Shown here piece after piece: positions 1 through 10,566 of a stretch of DNA of 64,000 bases. Where the stretch lies: the NCBI GenBank assembly GCA_002189035.1, contig NEEC01000016.1:2565001-2629000 (forward strand). Reading direction: 5' to 3'. Source of the stretch: Utricularia gibba (Eukaryota > Streptophyta > Magnoliopsida > Lamiales > Lentibulariaceae). The position numbers were made by a program, and so were the translations under genes. Each line of letters starts with the position of its first letter. Position 1 is the first letter of the stretch. Under the pieces are notes generated by a model that was not told the origin of the DNA, searched no databases, and saw only the letters and a program-made list of their open reading frames with translations.

Positions 1-1554
1 GAAACCATACAAGTCTATTATGAACGTACTGCGAAACTTGTGAAGGAGATTCGAGGATTGGGGAAACAACTTGAGGATCAAAAGGTGATTAGCAAGGCAA
101 TCATGAGCATACCTGCAAGATTCGAGCCAAAGTTATATGCACTTGAGACAGAAATAAGAATCCTTGACATTATTGAAGGAAAGCTCCATCAGTTATATCC
201 TGAATATCCTGTTACACCAGAGCCAACATTTAGAGAGTTCATGATTGAGTTGCAATCTACACAAAAGAGATTGGAGCTAACAGATGGTTATGAAGTTGAG
301 AAAACTTATGGTGAAGCTGCTCTCCTCACCAAAATGCAGAATATGAATATAAACTCAGGTGCAATTAACAATGTCAAGGATGTCAAATCAACAGCCATCA
401 AACAATCACCAACGTCAATCCCCACATCAATGATGGGCAATCAGAAGTGCAGGCATTGTGACAAATCCAACCATAAGAGTGAAGATTGTTGGACTTTAAG
501 CACAAATGCTTGCAAGCATTGTAACAAACAGAATCACAGAAGTGAGTTTTGTTGGTGGAAGCCTGATGCTTTGTGCACGAAATGCAATCAAAGAGGCCAT
601 CTTGACAAGGTATGTGGAATGTCAAATCCAATAAAAGTTGAGCATAACAAGAAGGCTACTTCCAGGGAAGAGAAATCACATGCATCCTTTACCTACTTTG
701 AAGATGAGCCAGAAATATCTTTTGAAGATCCTTTTGAGTATGAGTGTGCTCTAATGACAGTAGCCTCAGATGCTAAAGGCTGGTACTTGGACTCTGGCGC
801 CTCCTATCATGTATGTTGTGATACAAGGTCATTTCTCAAGCTTGAAAGGATTGGGAAGGAGGTAAGCACGTGCACTGGTGAAAATATTGGCATTGTGGGC
901 AAAGGAAGCATTTTACTCTTGCTAAAAGAAGGAATTGTTCAAGTTGATGATGTCTATTATTCACCAAACCTCAAACAGAACCTGTTGAGGTTTGGCCAAT
1001 TGAGCAGGCAAGGTTTTGACATTGAGCTGATGAAAGATGCTGGTGGTATAACCACTACAGTTAAGGTTGCTGATCCAAAAACGAAGATTGAATTCCATAC
1101 TGTGTTGACCACCTACAACCTCTACCAAATCATGGTCAGTGATCATAAAAGTTGTATTTTCTCACTTCAAGATCAAAGCAGCCTTTGGCACAAACGTTTT
1201 GGGCACTATAGCTTCAACAATCTGAAAATATTGCAGAAGAATAAGGAAGTACTGGAATTGAAAGACATCAAGTTTGCTAATGCCATATGTGAAGTGTGTC
1301 ATCAAGGTAAACAGTGTAGAAAGCCCTTTTATTCCAGTGATTCAGTAGCAAAGGAGAAATTAGAGCTTGTGCATACAGATGTTTGTGGACCATTTAAGGA
1401 ATGTTCATTAGGGGGGAGAAGATACTTTGTTACATTCATTGATGATTATTCACGTTATTGTTGGGTTTACTTTCTTAAAAGCAAGTCAGAATGTTCTGTG
1501 AAAATGAGGGAATCATGCATCAATTCACCGTCCACAACAGAATGGTATATGTGA
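1..1554 (+). pseudogene. copia gag-PR-integrase N-terminal part, damaged
   Basis: Open from the window edge to a stop at 1552-1554. Visible domains are the end of gag, three CCHC zinc knuckles (CRHCDKSNHKSEDC, CKHCNKQNHRSEFC, CTKCNQRGHLDKVC) at about 448-625, an aspartic protease motif WYLDSGASYHVC at about 782-817, the integrase HHCC region (LWHKRFGHY to CEVCHQGKQC) at about 1183-1320, and the first catalytic Asp in HTDVCGPF at about 1372-1395. After KSK, at about 1485, roughly 160 bp present in the related copy are missing. That removes the second Asp and the Glu of the integrase DDE triad. A further 10-bp loss near 1530 shifts the frame. The protein cannot supply a working integrase. Confidence 0.93.
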
Positions 1555-1579
1555 AAGGAGAAACAGAACAATCCTTGAT

Positions 1580-4147
1580 ATGTCAAGATGCCTATTGTTT
1601 GAGAAAGGTCTTCCTGTAAGTTTCTGGGTTGAAGCGGTATCTACATCTGTATATCTGTTGAACTTGCTTCCCTCAAGGGCGATTAGTGGAAAAACCGCCC
1701 ATGAAAAATGGCATGGTGATATTAAAAAGGTTGATCATCTCAAAATCTTTGGTAGTCTGTGTTTTACTCATATACCAGGCCAAAAACGAGGAAAACTTGA
1801 AAAGAAATCTGTATCTGGTGTATTTGTTGGTTATAGCAACACTACCGAGGGATATAAAGTTTATCTACCTCAACAGAAGAAATTTATCCTCAGCCATGAT
1901 GTCACTTTTGATGAAGGTGCAAGGTATACTTTAATTGATGATTGCGTTGCTCTGAATGATGCAGAAGCTCATAAAAGTCTTGAAAGGCATAGCACCCATG
2001 TGAAAGGAGACCTATGGAGACACATGCCTCAAAACTTATCTTCCAGCAATTCAACAAACCAAGAAACTTCAGAACTCGTTCATGAAGATTCAAATCAAGT
2101 AAATGATCAGCATTCAGATGAGAATTTTCCAGCTCAAGAGGAGGAGAAGGTCACAAATCAAGATGGCTCGCCCAATAAGAATTCAGAATCAAACTCTGAA
2201 CCCCTGTATGGACGATCTCATCAGGCCAATGATCAACCTTCAGATGGGAATTTCGAAATCCCAGAAGAGGAGCAAGGCACGAATGTAGAAGACTCATCAA
2301 CAGATGAATCTAATGGAGAGGAACCTGATACTGATGATGAAGATTATTACCCATCTGATCGTGATGGGCAAAGGAGGAAACGCAAAAACATCAGAGATTC
2401 AATATATAATGAAGATAGTCATGTTACTGACATTAGAAGAAACAAAAGAAACAAGGCTCCTACAATAAGTTTCTCCAAGTTGAATGATGATGTCCAAGAT
2501 GCTGTGGCTGATATTTTGGCTGGATTATTGACAGGAGATCCAAGATCATTTGAAGTGGCTGTACAAAATCCTAAATGGAGAGAGGCCATGAAGGAAGAAA
2601 TGAATTCTATACTTGAAAATGAAACATGGGAATTAGTTGAGAAACCCAAGGATAGGGGTTTCAAACCTATTGGCCTCAAGTGGTTATTCAAAACCAAGAT
2701 GAATGCAGATGGCTCTATCAACAAATATAAGGCTAGATTAGTAGCCAAGGGATATAGTCAGATCAAAGGAATAAATTTTCATGAGATTTTTGCACCAGTA
2801 GCAAGATTTGACACGATTAAAGTACTTCTTGCCATTTCAGCTGCTCATGGATGGAAAGTGCATCACATGGATGTCAAGACTGCGTTCTTGAATGGTGTGT
2901 TGGAGGAGGTTGTTTTTGTTGAACAACCAAAGGGCTTCGAAGTGTCAGGTCATGAAGACAAGGTATTGAAGCTAAAGAAATCTCTCTATGGGTTGAAGCA
3001 AGCTCCTAGAGCATGGAATGAACGCATGGATAACTTTCTCCAGGGTATTGGTTTCAGAAAAACATATAGTGATTACTCATTATATGTTAAAGGAAAAGAA
3101 GATGATCGTTTATTTATTAGCTTATATGTGGATGATCTTATGATTACCTCAGGTAATGAAAGGAAGATTGAGGAATTCAAAGCTCTACTCAAAAATGAAT
3201 TCAAGATGACTGACCTTGGAATGATGTCCTATTATCTAGGCATGGAAATTCATCAACTTGAAGGTGTTGGAACATTCATATCTCAGAAAAAGTACTGTAA
3301 TGAACTTCTTGAAAGGTTTGGGTTCAAAGATGTCAATCCTTCAAAAACGCCTTTGGATTACAAACAAGTGATTGGAGAGAACAATCAGGGAAAGAATGTG
3401 GATGCCACTACTTATAGAAGTATGATTGGAAGCCTCATTTATCTCCAGCATACAAGGCCTGACTTGTGTTTTTGTGTAAATGTCTTATCTCGCTTCCTCA
3501 ACAAACCAACAACAACTCACATGGCAGCTGTGAAAAGATCTTTCAGGTACATAAAATCTACTACTGATTTCGGATTGTTCTATCCCTATGAAGGTAAAAA
3601 ACCAGTCTTGAAACTTGGAGCCTACTCAGATAGTGATTATGGTATGGCTGAAGATAGCAAGAGCACATCTGGTGCACTCTTCTTCTTAAATAAGAGTCCT
3701 GTAGTCTGGTTTTCGAAGAAACAAAAAGTGGTAGCACAATCAACAGCTGAAGCAGAATACATCTCAGCAGCACATGCTTCGAACTATTGTGTTTGGTTGA
3801 GGCAGATGCTAAACGAACTTGGATTCATACAAAAGGAAGCTACACATCTGCTTATGGATAATCGAGCTGCAATCTCCATTGCCAAAGATCCAATGAACTT
3901 CAGCAAAGCCAAGCACATAAGAATCAGGTATCATGTCATAAGGAATTACATCAAGGAGAAGAAAATTAAAGTGCAGTATGTTGAGAGTGGGAATCAGCTT
4001 GCTGATGGGCTCACCAAAGGTTTGAACAGAGTTCAGTTTGAGCTAGCAAGGAAGAACATGAATCTCATGACTATAGAAGACTTTCTCAAGTTGGGAGATC
4101 TCGGTCTGGGGGGGAGTGTTGGAGATCAGCCTCAATCCAAAGTTTGA
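1580..4147 (+). pseudogene. copia integrase C-terminus, reverse transcriptase and RNase H
   Basis: Long uninterrupted frame that begins inside the integrase C-terminal part (MSRCLLFEKGLPVSFWVEAV), so the first Met is not a native start. An acidic linker rich in Asn, Glu and Asp follows at about 2040-2400. RT begins near 2560 with WRETAMKEE-like and WKWLFK-like blocks (here IGLKWLFKTKMNADG), then VARFDTIKVLL, MDVKTAFLNG, and the catalytic YVDD at about 3126-3137. RNase H contains YSDSDYGMAEDSKSTSG, QSTAEAEY and MDNRAAISIAKDP. The block usually written KHIDIR reads KHIRIRYH here, replacing a conserved Asp by Arg. The frame ends just inside the 3' LTR. RT looks intact, but the upstream frameshift disconnects it from gag. 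Confidence 0.93.
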
Positions 4148-4401
4148 AGGTGATTGGAAGCACTAATCTTGTGTCATAATGTTATATTTCAGATTAAAAA
4201 GGTGTTGAGTTCGAGCATGGAAGTGTTGGATTCGAGTTGTTGGGCTTTTTGTGTGTTTTCAATAATTGTGGCCCACTAAGAATGCGTGTCAATAGGGTTT
4301 TCGGTCATTTTTATTGTTCATGAGTCGTTTTTCATCAAAGGTGATCTCAGAAGCATTACCTTTTTGTTACTTCCCAAGACTCTCTTTTTCTTGCATCAAC
4401 A
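4117..4401 (+). repeat. copia 3' LTR lacking the TATA segment
   Basis: Begins TGTTGGAGATC after a G-rich tract and ends TTGCATCAACA, giving short inverted termini TGTTG/CAACA. Compared with the LTR at 21160-21463 it lacks about 20 bp containing the TATATATAA box, between GTGGCCCACT and AGGAATGCGTG-like sequence. It also carries type-specific bases (AGCATTACC, TTCCCAAG) where the other LTRs have AGTATTACC and TTCTCAAG. Confidence 0.92.
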
Positions 4402-4439
4402 AGAAGGAGTGAATAAAGAAGTGATGGAGCAACTAAAAA

Positions 4440-5534
4440 AGGTGAGTGAGCGTGTGGAGCTACTCAGTATGACTACACACATCCTGGACAGTTGGATGAA
4501 TAATGTTGCTCATACCCACAAGGTTTCGAGGCTCCCAAGTCAACTAGAGAAAAATCTTGCTGAATGCAAAGCTGTGGCAACAAGGAGTGGGATGCAAGGT
4601 ACAACAACAACAGAGTATCTCCACCTTCTCATAATCCTCCAGTTCCTTATCCATAGAGACAGGCCAAATCATCAGTGGATCAACAATATTCCAAGTTTCT
4701 GCAGATGCTGAAAACGCTTCATGCCCATTCACTGATGTGATGTTGCAAATGCCCACTTATGCGAAATTCTTGAAGGATATTCTGGCCAATCGAAGCAAGA
4801 TTGAGAATGATGCTGTTATTGAATTATCCAAGCAGTGCAGCACGGTTCTTACACAGGGGTTGATTCAAAAGCATGCAAATCATGGAATTTTTTCAATCCC
4901 TTGTATCATTGGAAGAAGCAATTTTGAGAAGTGCTTATATGATCTTGGGTCAAGTATCAGCTTGATGCCTTATTTTTTATTCAAAGCACTGAATCTTGAG
5001 GAGCTAAGAACCACGAAAATTCAACTGGTATTTGCTGATAAATCCATGAAGAATCCCAAAGGAGTGGTAGAAAACGTACCGGTAAAAATTGGAAAATATT
5101 TTGTTACTTGTGATTTTGTTGTTTTGGATATGGCACTTGATGTGGTAGTGCCAATCATTTTTGAGAGACCCTTTATGGCAACCACAGGAGCCTTAATTGA
5201 TGTTAGAGCAGGGAAATTGACACTCAGATTCGGAGAAGAGGAACTGAAGTTCAATGTTGATCAAGCAATGAAGCGATTTGACTGCGACGAGCTTGCGCAA
5301 AGGGAAGCGGAAGATGCTGTTACGCAGGAGCAGGCGCAAGCAGTTTTTCTGCGCGGAATTCAGGAAATAAATCTTCTGCAGGATGAAAAAGAAGACATTC
5401 CAGATGACACACCAATCATGGCTCAGCTAACAAACAAGGAACTTGATGCTAGAGAAAAAATTGAGTTGAAGAAGCTGCCACCATCATTGAGGTACGAATT
5501 TCTTGAGGATGATCACTTACCCCATGATTGTTAA
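4440..5534 (+). pseudogene. gypsy gag C-terminus and aspartic protease
   Basis: 4440-4736 holds gag C-terminal remnants in broken frames, including ECKAVATRSG and a KFLQMLKTLHAH-like block. From 4737 a 265-residue frame carries QMPTYAKFLKDILANRSKIE, then the retropepsin region FSIPCIIGRSNFEKCLYDLGSSISLMP, in which DLGS is the active-site block. VVLDMALDVVVPIIFERPF follows, where the family normally has ILGRPF. The protease would normally release mature gag and pol products. The C-terminal part is acidic linker leading to RT. The frame shifts at about 5510, just before the RT N-terminus. Confidence 0.88.
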
Positions 5535-6238
5535 TGCAGGATTGAATGAATACTACACCCAAATGCTGGATGTCTTGCGCAAGCACAAACAAGCCATTGG
5601 GTACACCTTGGATGACTTGAAAGGGCTTGACCCTCAATTCTACACCCATCGGATTTATTTGGAACCTGAGGCGAGACCAATTGTGCAACAACAAAGGCGG
5701 GCGAATCCTATGCTAAAAGAGGTGATTAAAAACGAAATTTTGAAATTGTTGGATGCTGATATCATCTACTCTATTTCAAATAGCTAATGGGTTAGCCCAG
5801 CGCACTGCGTACCAAAGAAAGGAGGCATGACAGTGACAAAACGAGAAGGAAGACCTCATCCCCTTGCACAAGGTCACTGGCTGGAGGATGTGTATAGATT
5901 TTCAGAAACTCAATGATGCCACCAGAAAGGATCATTAACCATTACCATTTATTGATCAAATTATGGAAAGGTTAAGTAACCAAGCTTTCTATTGTTACCT
6001 TGATGGTTATTCCGGATATTTTCAGATTCCAATTCATCCGGAAGATCAACACAAGACCACATTTACTTGCCCTTTTGGCACCTTTGCATACAAGAGAATG
6101 CCATTCGGTTTGTGCAATGCTCCTGGAACTTTTCAGCATTGCATGACAGCCATTTTTTCGGAACATATGGAGAAGATCATGGAGGTATTTATGGATGATA
6201 TATCTGCTTATGGGACTGATTTCGATTCATGTTTGTAG
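5503..6238 (+). pseudogene. gypsy reverse transcriptase, N-terminal half
   Basis: 5503-5787 encodes the RT entry block (YTLDDLKGLDPQFYTHRIYL, then KNEILKLLDADIIYSISNS), ending in a stop where the family reads SxWVSP. 5788-5960 is frame-shifted RT with VPKKGG still readable. 5963-6238 resumes in frame with YLDGYSGYFQIPIHPEDQHK, FAYKRMPFGLCNAPGTFQ and the catalytic MDD in VFMDDISAYG, then hits TAG at 6236-6238 inside a DxCL-NL block. These are at least three inactivating lesions. Confidence 0.9.
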
Positions 6239-6253
6239 AACTTAGGCATCATT

Positions 6254-6890
6254 TTGGAGAGGCGTATTGAATGCAACCTGGTACTCAATTGGGAGAAGTG
6301 TCATTTTATGGTTGAAGAAGTCATTGTGCTTGGACATCACATTTCTTCCAAAGGCATTCAAGTGGATCCAGCAAAAATCGAGGTGATTGAAAAATTAACA
6401 GAACCAACTACGGTGAAGGGGATTAGAAGCTTCTTGGAGCATGCAGAATTTTATAGGAGATTTATTGCTAATTTTTCTCACATTTCTCGCCCACTAACAA
6501 CGCTGCTTGCGCAAGACGCGGATTTTTGTTTTGATGAACAATGTGTGCACGCCTTCAACACGCTGAAGCAAGCTCTTATTACTGCACCCATTCTTCAACC
6601 ACCAGATTGGACCTTGCCATTTAAATTGATGTGTGATGCAAGTGATTGTGTTGTAGGGGCTGTTCTTGGACAGAAAAAAGACAAGGTAAATTATGTGATT
6701 TATTATGCCAGAACAACTCCAATGCAGCCCAAAGGAACTACACAACCACAGAAAATGAGTTGTTGGCCATTGTTTTTGCCATTGAAAAATTCAGATCCTA
6801 TTTGTTGGGTGCAAAGGTAATTGTTCATACGGATCACGCTGCCTTGAGATATCTTTTGAGAAAGCAGTAATCGAAACCCAGGTTGATAAG
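6254..6890 (+). pseudogene. gypsy RT thumb/connection and RNase H
   Basis: LNWEKCHFMVEEVIVLGHHIS, IRSFLEHAEFYRRFIANFS and LMCDASDCVVGAVLGQKK mark the RT C-terminus and the RNase H start (first Asp in CDAS). A frameshift at about 6715 moves the rest into another frame, where TTENELLAIVFAIEKFRSYL and HTDHAALRYLL are read up to a stop at about 6868. RNase H would remove the RNA template during reverse transcription, but this copy cannot make a continuous protein. Confidence 0.9.
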
Positions 6891-6913
6891 ATGGATACTA
6901 CTTCTCCAAGAAT

Positions 6914-8278
6914 TTGATATGGAAATTCGTGACAAGAAGGGCAAGGAAAATGGAGTGGCTGATCATTTGTCACACCTACACCTTGAAACAAGTGTGGGGG
7001 GAGTTGCCCATTGATGATTCTTTCCCCACAGAACGTATCCTTGCTGTCCAAGATGGCAATCTGCCATGGTATGCTGATTTTGTCAATTATCTTGTTGGAG
7101 GAGTCTTGCCCCAAAATCTGAACTTCAACCAGCGGAAGCGCTTCCTTGCGCAAGCAAAGCATTATTTCTGGGAAGAATCTATGCTTTTCAAACGTTGTGG
7201 TGATGGAATTATCAGAAGATGCCTACCACCAGAGGAGGTAAGGGACGTTATTTGGCACTGCCATTCATCACCCTATGGAGGGCATTCAGCAGCATCAAAA
7301 ACACTCTTCAAAATTCTTCAATCTGGATTTTATTGGTCCACCATGAGTCAAGATGTGAGGGCATTTGTTCAAGCATGCGAACCATGTCAGCATGCGGGTT
7401 CTATTTCCAGGAGAGATGAAGGACCCATGACTTATATCCTGGAGGTGGAAATTTTCGATGTTTGGGGGCTGGATTTTATGGGACCCTTTCCATCTTCTTA
7501 TGGAAACACTCAAATTCTTGTAGCAGTGGATTATGTCTCAAAATGGGTAGAAGCTATTGCGGCTCCAGCAGCTGATCGAAGAGCCATAATTAAGCTCTTC
7601 AAACAGATCATTCTACCCAGGTTTGGAGCCCCAAGATACGCTATAAGTGATGGAGGGAAACAGTTCATTGAAAGAGAATTCCGGAAGCTCTTGCGCAAGT
7701 ATGGAGTGAGACACAAGGCATCAACTCCATATCACCCACAAACCTGCAGACAAGTGGAGGTAACTAACAGGGAATTGAAGAGGATTCTGGAGCGTACGGT
7801 GGCCAAAACTCGCAAGGATTGGGCAACTAAAATAACTGGTGCTTTATGGGCTTATACCACAGCGTATAAGACTCCCTTGGGGACCTCCCCTTATCGTTTG
7901 GTGTATGGAAAAGCTTGTCACTTGGTTGTGGAATTAGAGCACAAGGCATATTGAGCTATCAAAGAATTAAATTTGGATGCCAACGCAGCTGGAGAGCAGA
8001 GGATCTTGCAACTCCAAGAGCTGGACGAGCTAAGGATGAGTGCCTACGAAAATACAAAACTGTACAAGGAACAAATGAAGGCTTGGCATGACAATCACTT
8101 GCGCAAGAAGGACCTGGCAGAAGGTGACCCAATTTTGTTATTTAACTCTCCTTTTTGCCTCTTTCCAGGAGAGCTCAAGTCTAGATGGCGTGGACCATAC
8201 ACCATCAAGAAAATCTACCCTAGTGGAGCAGTCCTCATCACTCACCGTGATCATGGAGAATTTATGGTAAATATTTAG
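6914..8278 (+). pseudogene. gypsy integrase
   Basis: 6914-7954 starts as tether sequence, then at about 7240-7400 shows the HHCC zinc-binding region ([13 protein letters not shown] to CEPCQH). The core has [12 protein letters not shown] (first Asp), ISDGGKQF (second Asp) and [22 protein letters not shown], where QVEV carries the Glu. A stop at about 7952 (TGAGCT, after EHKAY) interrupts the C-terminal region. 7973-8278 continues with LQELDELRMSAYENTKLYKEQ and LKSRWRGPYTIKKIYPSGAVLI, the GPY-type C-terminal module. The catalytic residues are retained, so the lesions are mostly premature stops. Confidence 0.9.
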
Positions 8279-8394
8279 AGATTGAAACGGTTTCATAAAG
8301 GAGTAAAATCTTCCATGGACACATTGCATGTTCTAGTGGACCTCTCTCACCACCCCCCCACCCTCATGAGAAAGCACCTAGGGTTTACTTGTTG

Positions 8395-8673
8395 AAGAAA
8401 ATGATATAAGTTGAAGAGTTCTTAGGGTCAAACCCATTCTCCGTAATGAATGCTTCGATTTAAAGAAGAGCTCAATATGGCCGAATCCTAACATCTGCAA
8501 ATATCGGTTGCTTTCTGCACCTGCTATACGATCTCGCTTTTCAGACTGTGCCATATGGTCATATCTGTTAGATCTCTGATAAATATCGGTCTGTAGACTG
8601 GCATTATCCCCTCAGAGTGTCTTTTGGCAGCATTTTGGAAGCCGATTACGCTCGATTGATTTATCCCCCATCA
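8395..8673 (-). repeat. Tat-like LTR fragment
   Basis: On the - strand it starts TGATGGGGGATAAATC at 8673 and matches the LTR at 39929-40365 and the one at 29642-29231, all sharing GCTGCCAAAAG and AAAAGCGAGATC. Homology fades near 8395, so the LTR 3' end is lost. The TATA segment seen in the other two copies is mutated here (CTTTAAATC). Confidence 0.75.
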
Positions 8674-8892
8674 TTAAGCCCCTCTGATTTGCCGATATTG
8701 GCCCTCTCGAGGTGAGCTGAATAAAAATTAATACAACGTTGATTTCTGAAGTACCGCTTTCCACAAATGATTCGAAAACCGCTTCGGCCTAATACCACTG
8801 TCACGTGTCAGCTCGTAAATACGCAATGTTTTTTTCCCACTAATTTTGGTCACCTCAAATGTCACGTCGCTTTGTCTCCCGAATGTCTCCAT

Positions 8893-8900
8893 TATAAATA
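8893..8900 (+). promoter_or_regulatory. TATA box of the Tat antisense ORF
   Basis: TATAAATA lies upstream of the + strand ORF at 9180, followed by a pyrimidine-rich leader. The equivalent position in the copy at 39781-39788 also has TATAAATA on the antisense strand, and the surrounding leader is recognisably similar, including a CAGGTATC that could be a splice donor. Confidence 0.55.
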
Positions 8901-9179
8901 TGTGCACCCCCTGTCATTTCTCTCCTTTACTTTCTTTATTCGCTCGCGAGGTTCCAGCGCTCTCTGAACTCCGTCGTGCTCGCCACCGTGTTTCCCACCG
9001 GAGATTGCAGACTTTTCAGGTATCCGTGCCCTCTCCACAACTTTTTCATTTTCGAGTCAGCTTTATTCTCCGTTAGGTCTTCGAATCTCCCTTAAGCCAT
9101 TCCCACTTTTTCTTAGGGTTCCCATTCTTTTCTTCCAAGCCCTTTGAAACTCCTTCCTTTTTCAATTCCTAAAAGTAAC

Positions 9180-9668
9180 ATGGGTAGGAAGTCTAGTGAG
9201 TTCAACATACTTGCTATTCGGTCCAGGTAATCGATTCTTGAGGAATACGTTATTTCCCAAGCGAGGGATAGCCAAATTCGATTTCCCCACTTCAGCCTTC
9301 TGATCCCCCTTGCCTAATTAAAAAGTGGGCTCCGATTTCCTCTCCATCCTTTACTTGTTGAATTTCTCAACATGTTTTCGGTTCCGCTCTATTACCTCGC
9401 CCCTAATTCGATCTTCTGCTTCACCACATTTCTCTTCTATTCGGCCGGCATGGATCCAAACATGACGCTAGTTGATTTCTTTCAACTCTTCAAGATCGCT
9501 GTTCGTAAGGCGAAACGTCCGATGCATGGCTTCTCCCACTTCCAGTTTCACCGGTTTGAAGACCACCCCGACTTCATTTTAAAAGCTCCTGATACCCACC
9601 ACGATTGGTGGTCTTCTTTCATCTGGGGCACTCCCCCGGTGGGAGCTTGGTGGAACTTTCCAGTTTAA
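9180..9668 (+). pseudogene. Tat antisense ORF, N-terminal part
   Basis: ATG at 9180 (MGRKSSEFNILAIRSR) is in frame with a 98-residue stretch beginning at 9372; two TAA stops lie between. The readable blocks GLRFPLHPLLVEFLN and YYLAPNSIFCF resemble the plant 'putative gypsy type transposon' domain often found in antisense ORFs of Tat-type elements. The rest (MDPNMTLVDFFQLFKIAVRK, then WWSSFIWG) fits the same family. Its function is unknown. The ORF runs opposite to pol, and homology stops near 9780 where integrase sequence begins on the other strand, so its C-terminus is deleted. Confidence 0.65.
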
Positions 9669-9801
9669 CCCCTAACCCCTTTCAAAGTAAAACTCTTGGG
9701 TCGTTTTCGCCCCTCCGATGAGGTCGATTATTTACCGGCTTTCTCGGTATACTCGCATGGTACTGGTATAGTTTGCATTTCTTCACCATTTCGATAATAT
9801 C

Positions 9802-10560
9802 CTACTTCATAGTTGGCCAATAATACCCAGTTCTCAAAGCTTTCCTGCATAAGGATCGTATCCCGACGTGGCTGCCGCATTCCCCTTCATGCAGATCGGT
9901 TATAAGTTCTTGAGAATGCTTTGCGCCGATACACCTCAATAGGGGTCCATCTAAGGATCTGCGATAGAGAATTCCATTTACCAATGTATATCTCTTTACT
10001 CTAATCTCCAACTGTCGGGCTTTTTATTTATCAGATGATGTTTCCCCGTTTCGTAGATACCGGATGTAGGGTGATGTCCAATCATCGAGATGACTCAGCT
10101 GTGGAGAGATATCATTTCCTGGTTGCTGGGTAATATAGTTCACGGCTCGTAAGCTCACTGAAGGGTTGTCTCGCAACCGAATCGTTACACTTCCTTCCCT
10201 CAGCTCATGAAACCCTGTAGCAAATCGAGCGAGGCTATCTGCGGATCCGTTTTCCTCGCGCGCCACGTGCGACAGGGTGAATTCCGTGAAGGTCTTCGCC
10301 AACTCCTTCACCGGAACACGGTATAGAGCCATGAGAGAGTCATGGGTTTCGTATTCACCTGAAAATTGTCCTTGCACCAGTTCAGGTGTAGACGTTGAGC
10401 TCCACAACTCCCAGTTCATTTGCAATTTTCATTCCTTCAATCAGGGCTTCATATTCGGCCACATTGTTGGACGCTGGGAATAAGAATTTCACCGTGATGT
10501 AAATGTGTTCCCCATCTCGGGTTCGGATGTCTATTCCTCCTCCAGTACAGTTATATGTTG
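9802..10560 (-). pseudogene. Tat second RNase H and integrase N-terminus
   Basis: On the - strand, 10560-10430 encodes the start of an archaeal-type RNase H with NNVAEYEALIEGMKIANELG. A frame change near 10425 is followed by TFTEFTLSHVAREENGSADSLARFAT and then LSHLDDWTSPYIRYL. After a stop at about 10020 the frame resumes as VNGILYRRSLDGPLLRCIG and HEGECGSHVGIRSLCRK, the HHCC half of integrase, ending at YYWPTMK where homology is cut. The + strand copy at 36850-38115 shows the same proteins and extends further. Confidence 0.88.
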
Positions 10561-10566
10561 ACCCAT

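Larger units (their letters stand above)
1..4401 (+). mobile_element. Ty1/copia LTR retrotransposon, 3' portion (copy 1)
   Basis: Only the 3' part of the element lies in the window. Position 1 corresponds to position 21960 of the related copy, so the 5' LTR and start of gag lie upstream. The order is gag zinc knuckles, PR, INT, RT, RNase H and 3' LTR, which is the copia order (INT before RT). The reading frame is broken between 1554 and 1580. A purine-rich tract at about 4105-4116 precedes the LTR start TGTTGGAG. The sequence is nearly identical to the palindromic copies at 21160-25944, so the family was active recently. The downstream flank passes directly into gypsy gag sequence. Confidence 0.95.
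4402..8395 (+). mobile_element. degraded Ty3/gypsy element, Athila-like polyprotein
   Basis: Starts immediately after the copia LTR, with no LTR or primer site of its own, and runs gag end, PR, RT, RNase H, INT in gypsy order. Several in-frame stops and frameshifts make it non-functional. Protein blocks such as MPTYAKFLKDIL, CLYDLGSSISLMP, MPFGLCNAPGTFQ and TPYHPQT place it in the non-chromoviral gypsy group, most like Athila-type elements. The tail at 8281-8395 after INT is non-coding. The 10-bp palindrome CTTGCGCAAG occurs five times exactly in this element. Confidence 0.9.

Noticed and set aside
398-631. Antisense frames inside the copia gag region (also 2419-2748, 961-1146 and their equivalents in the palindrome)
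   Set aside because: They are shadows of the real gag-pol frame, with no independent start context or recognisable domain.
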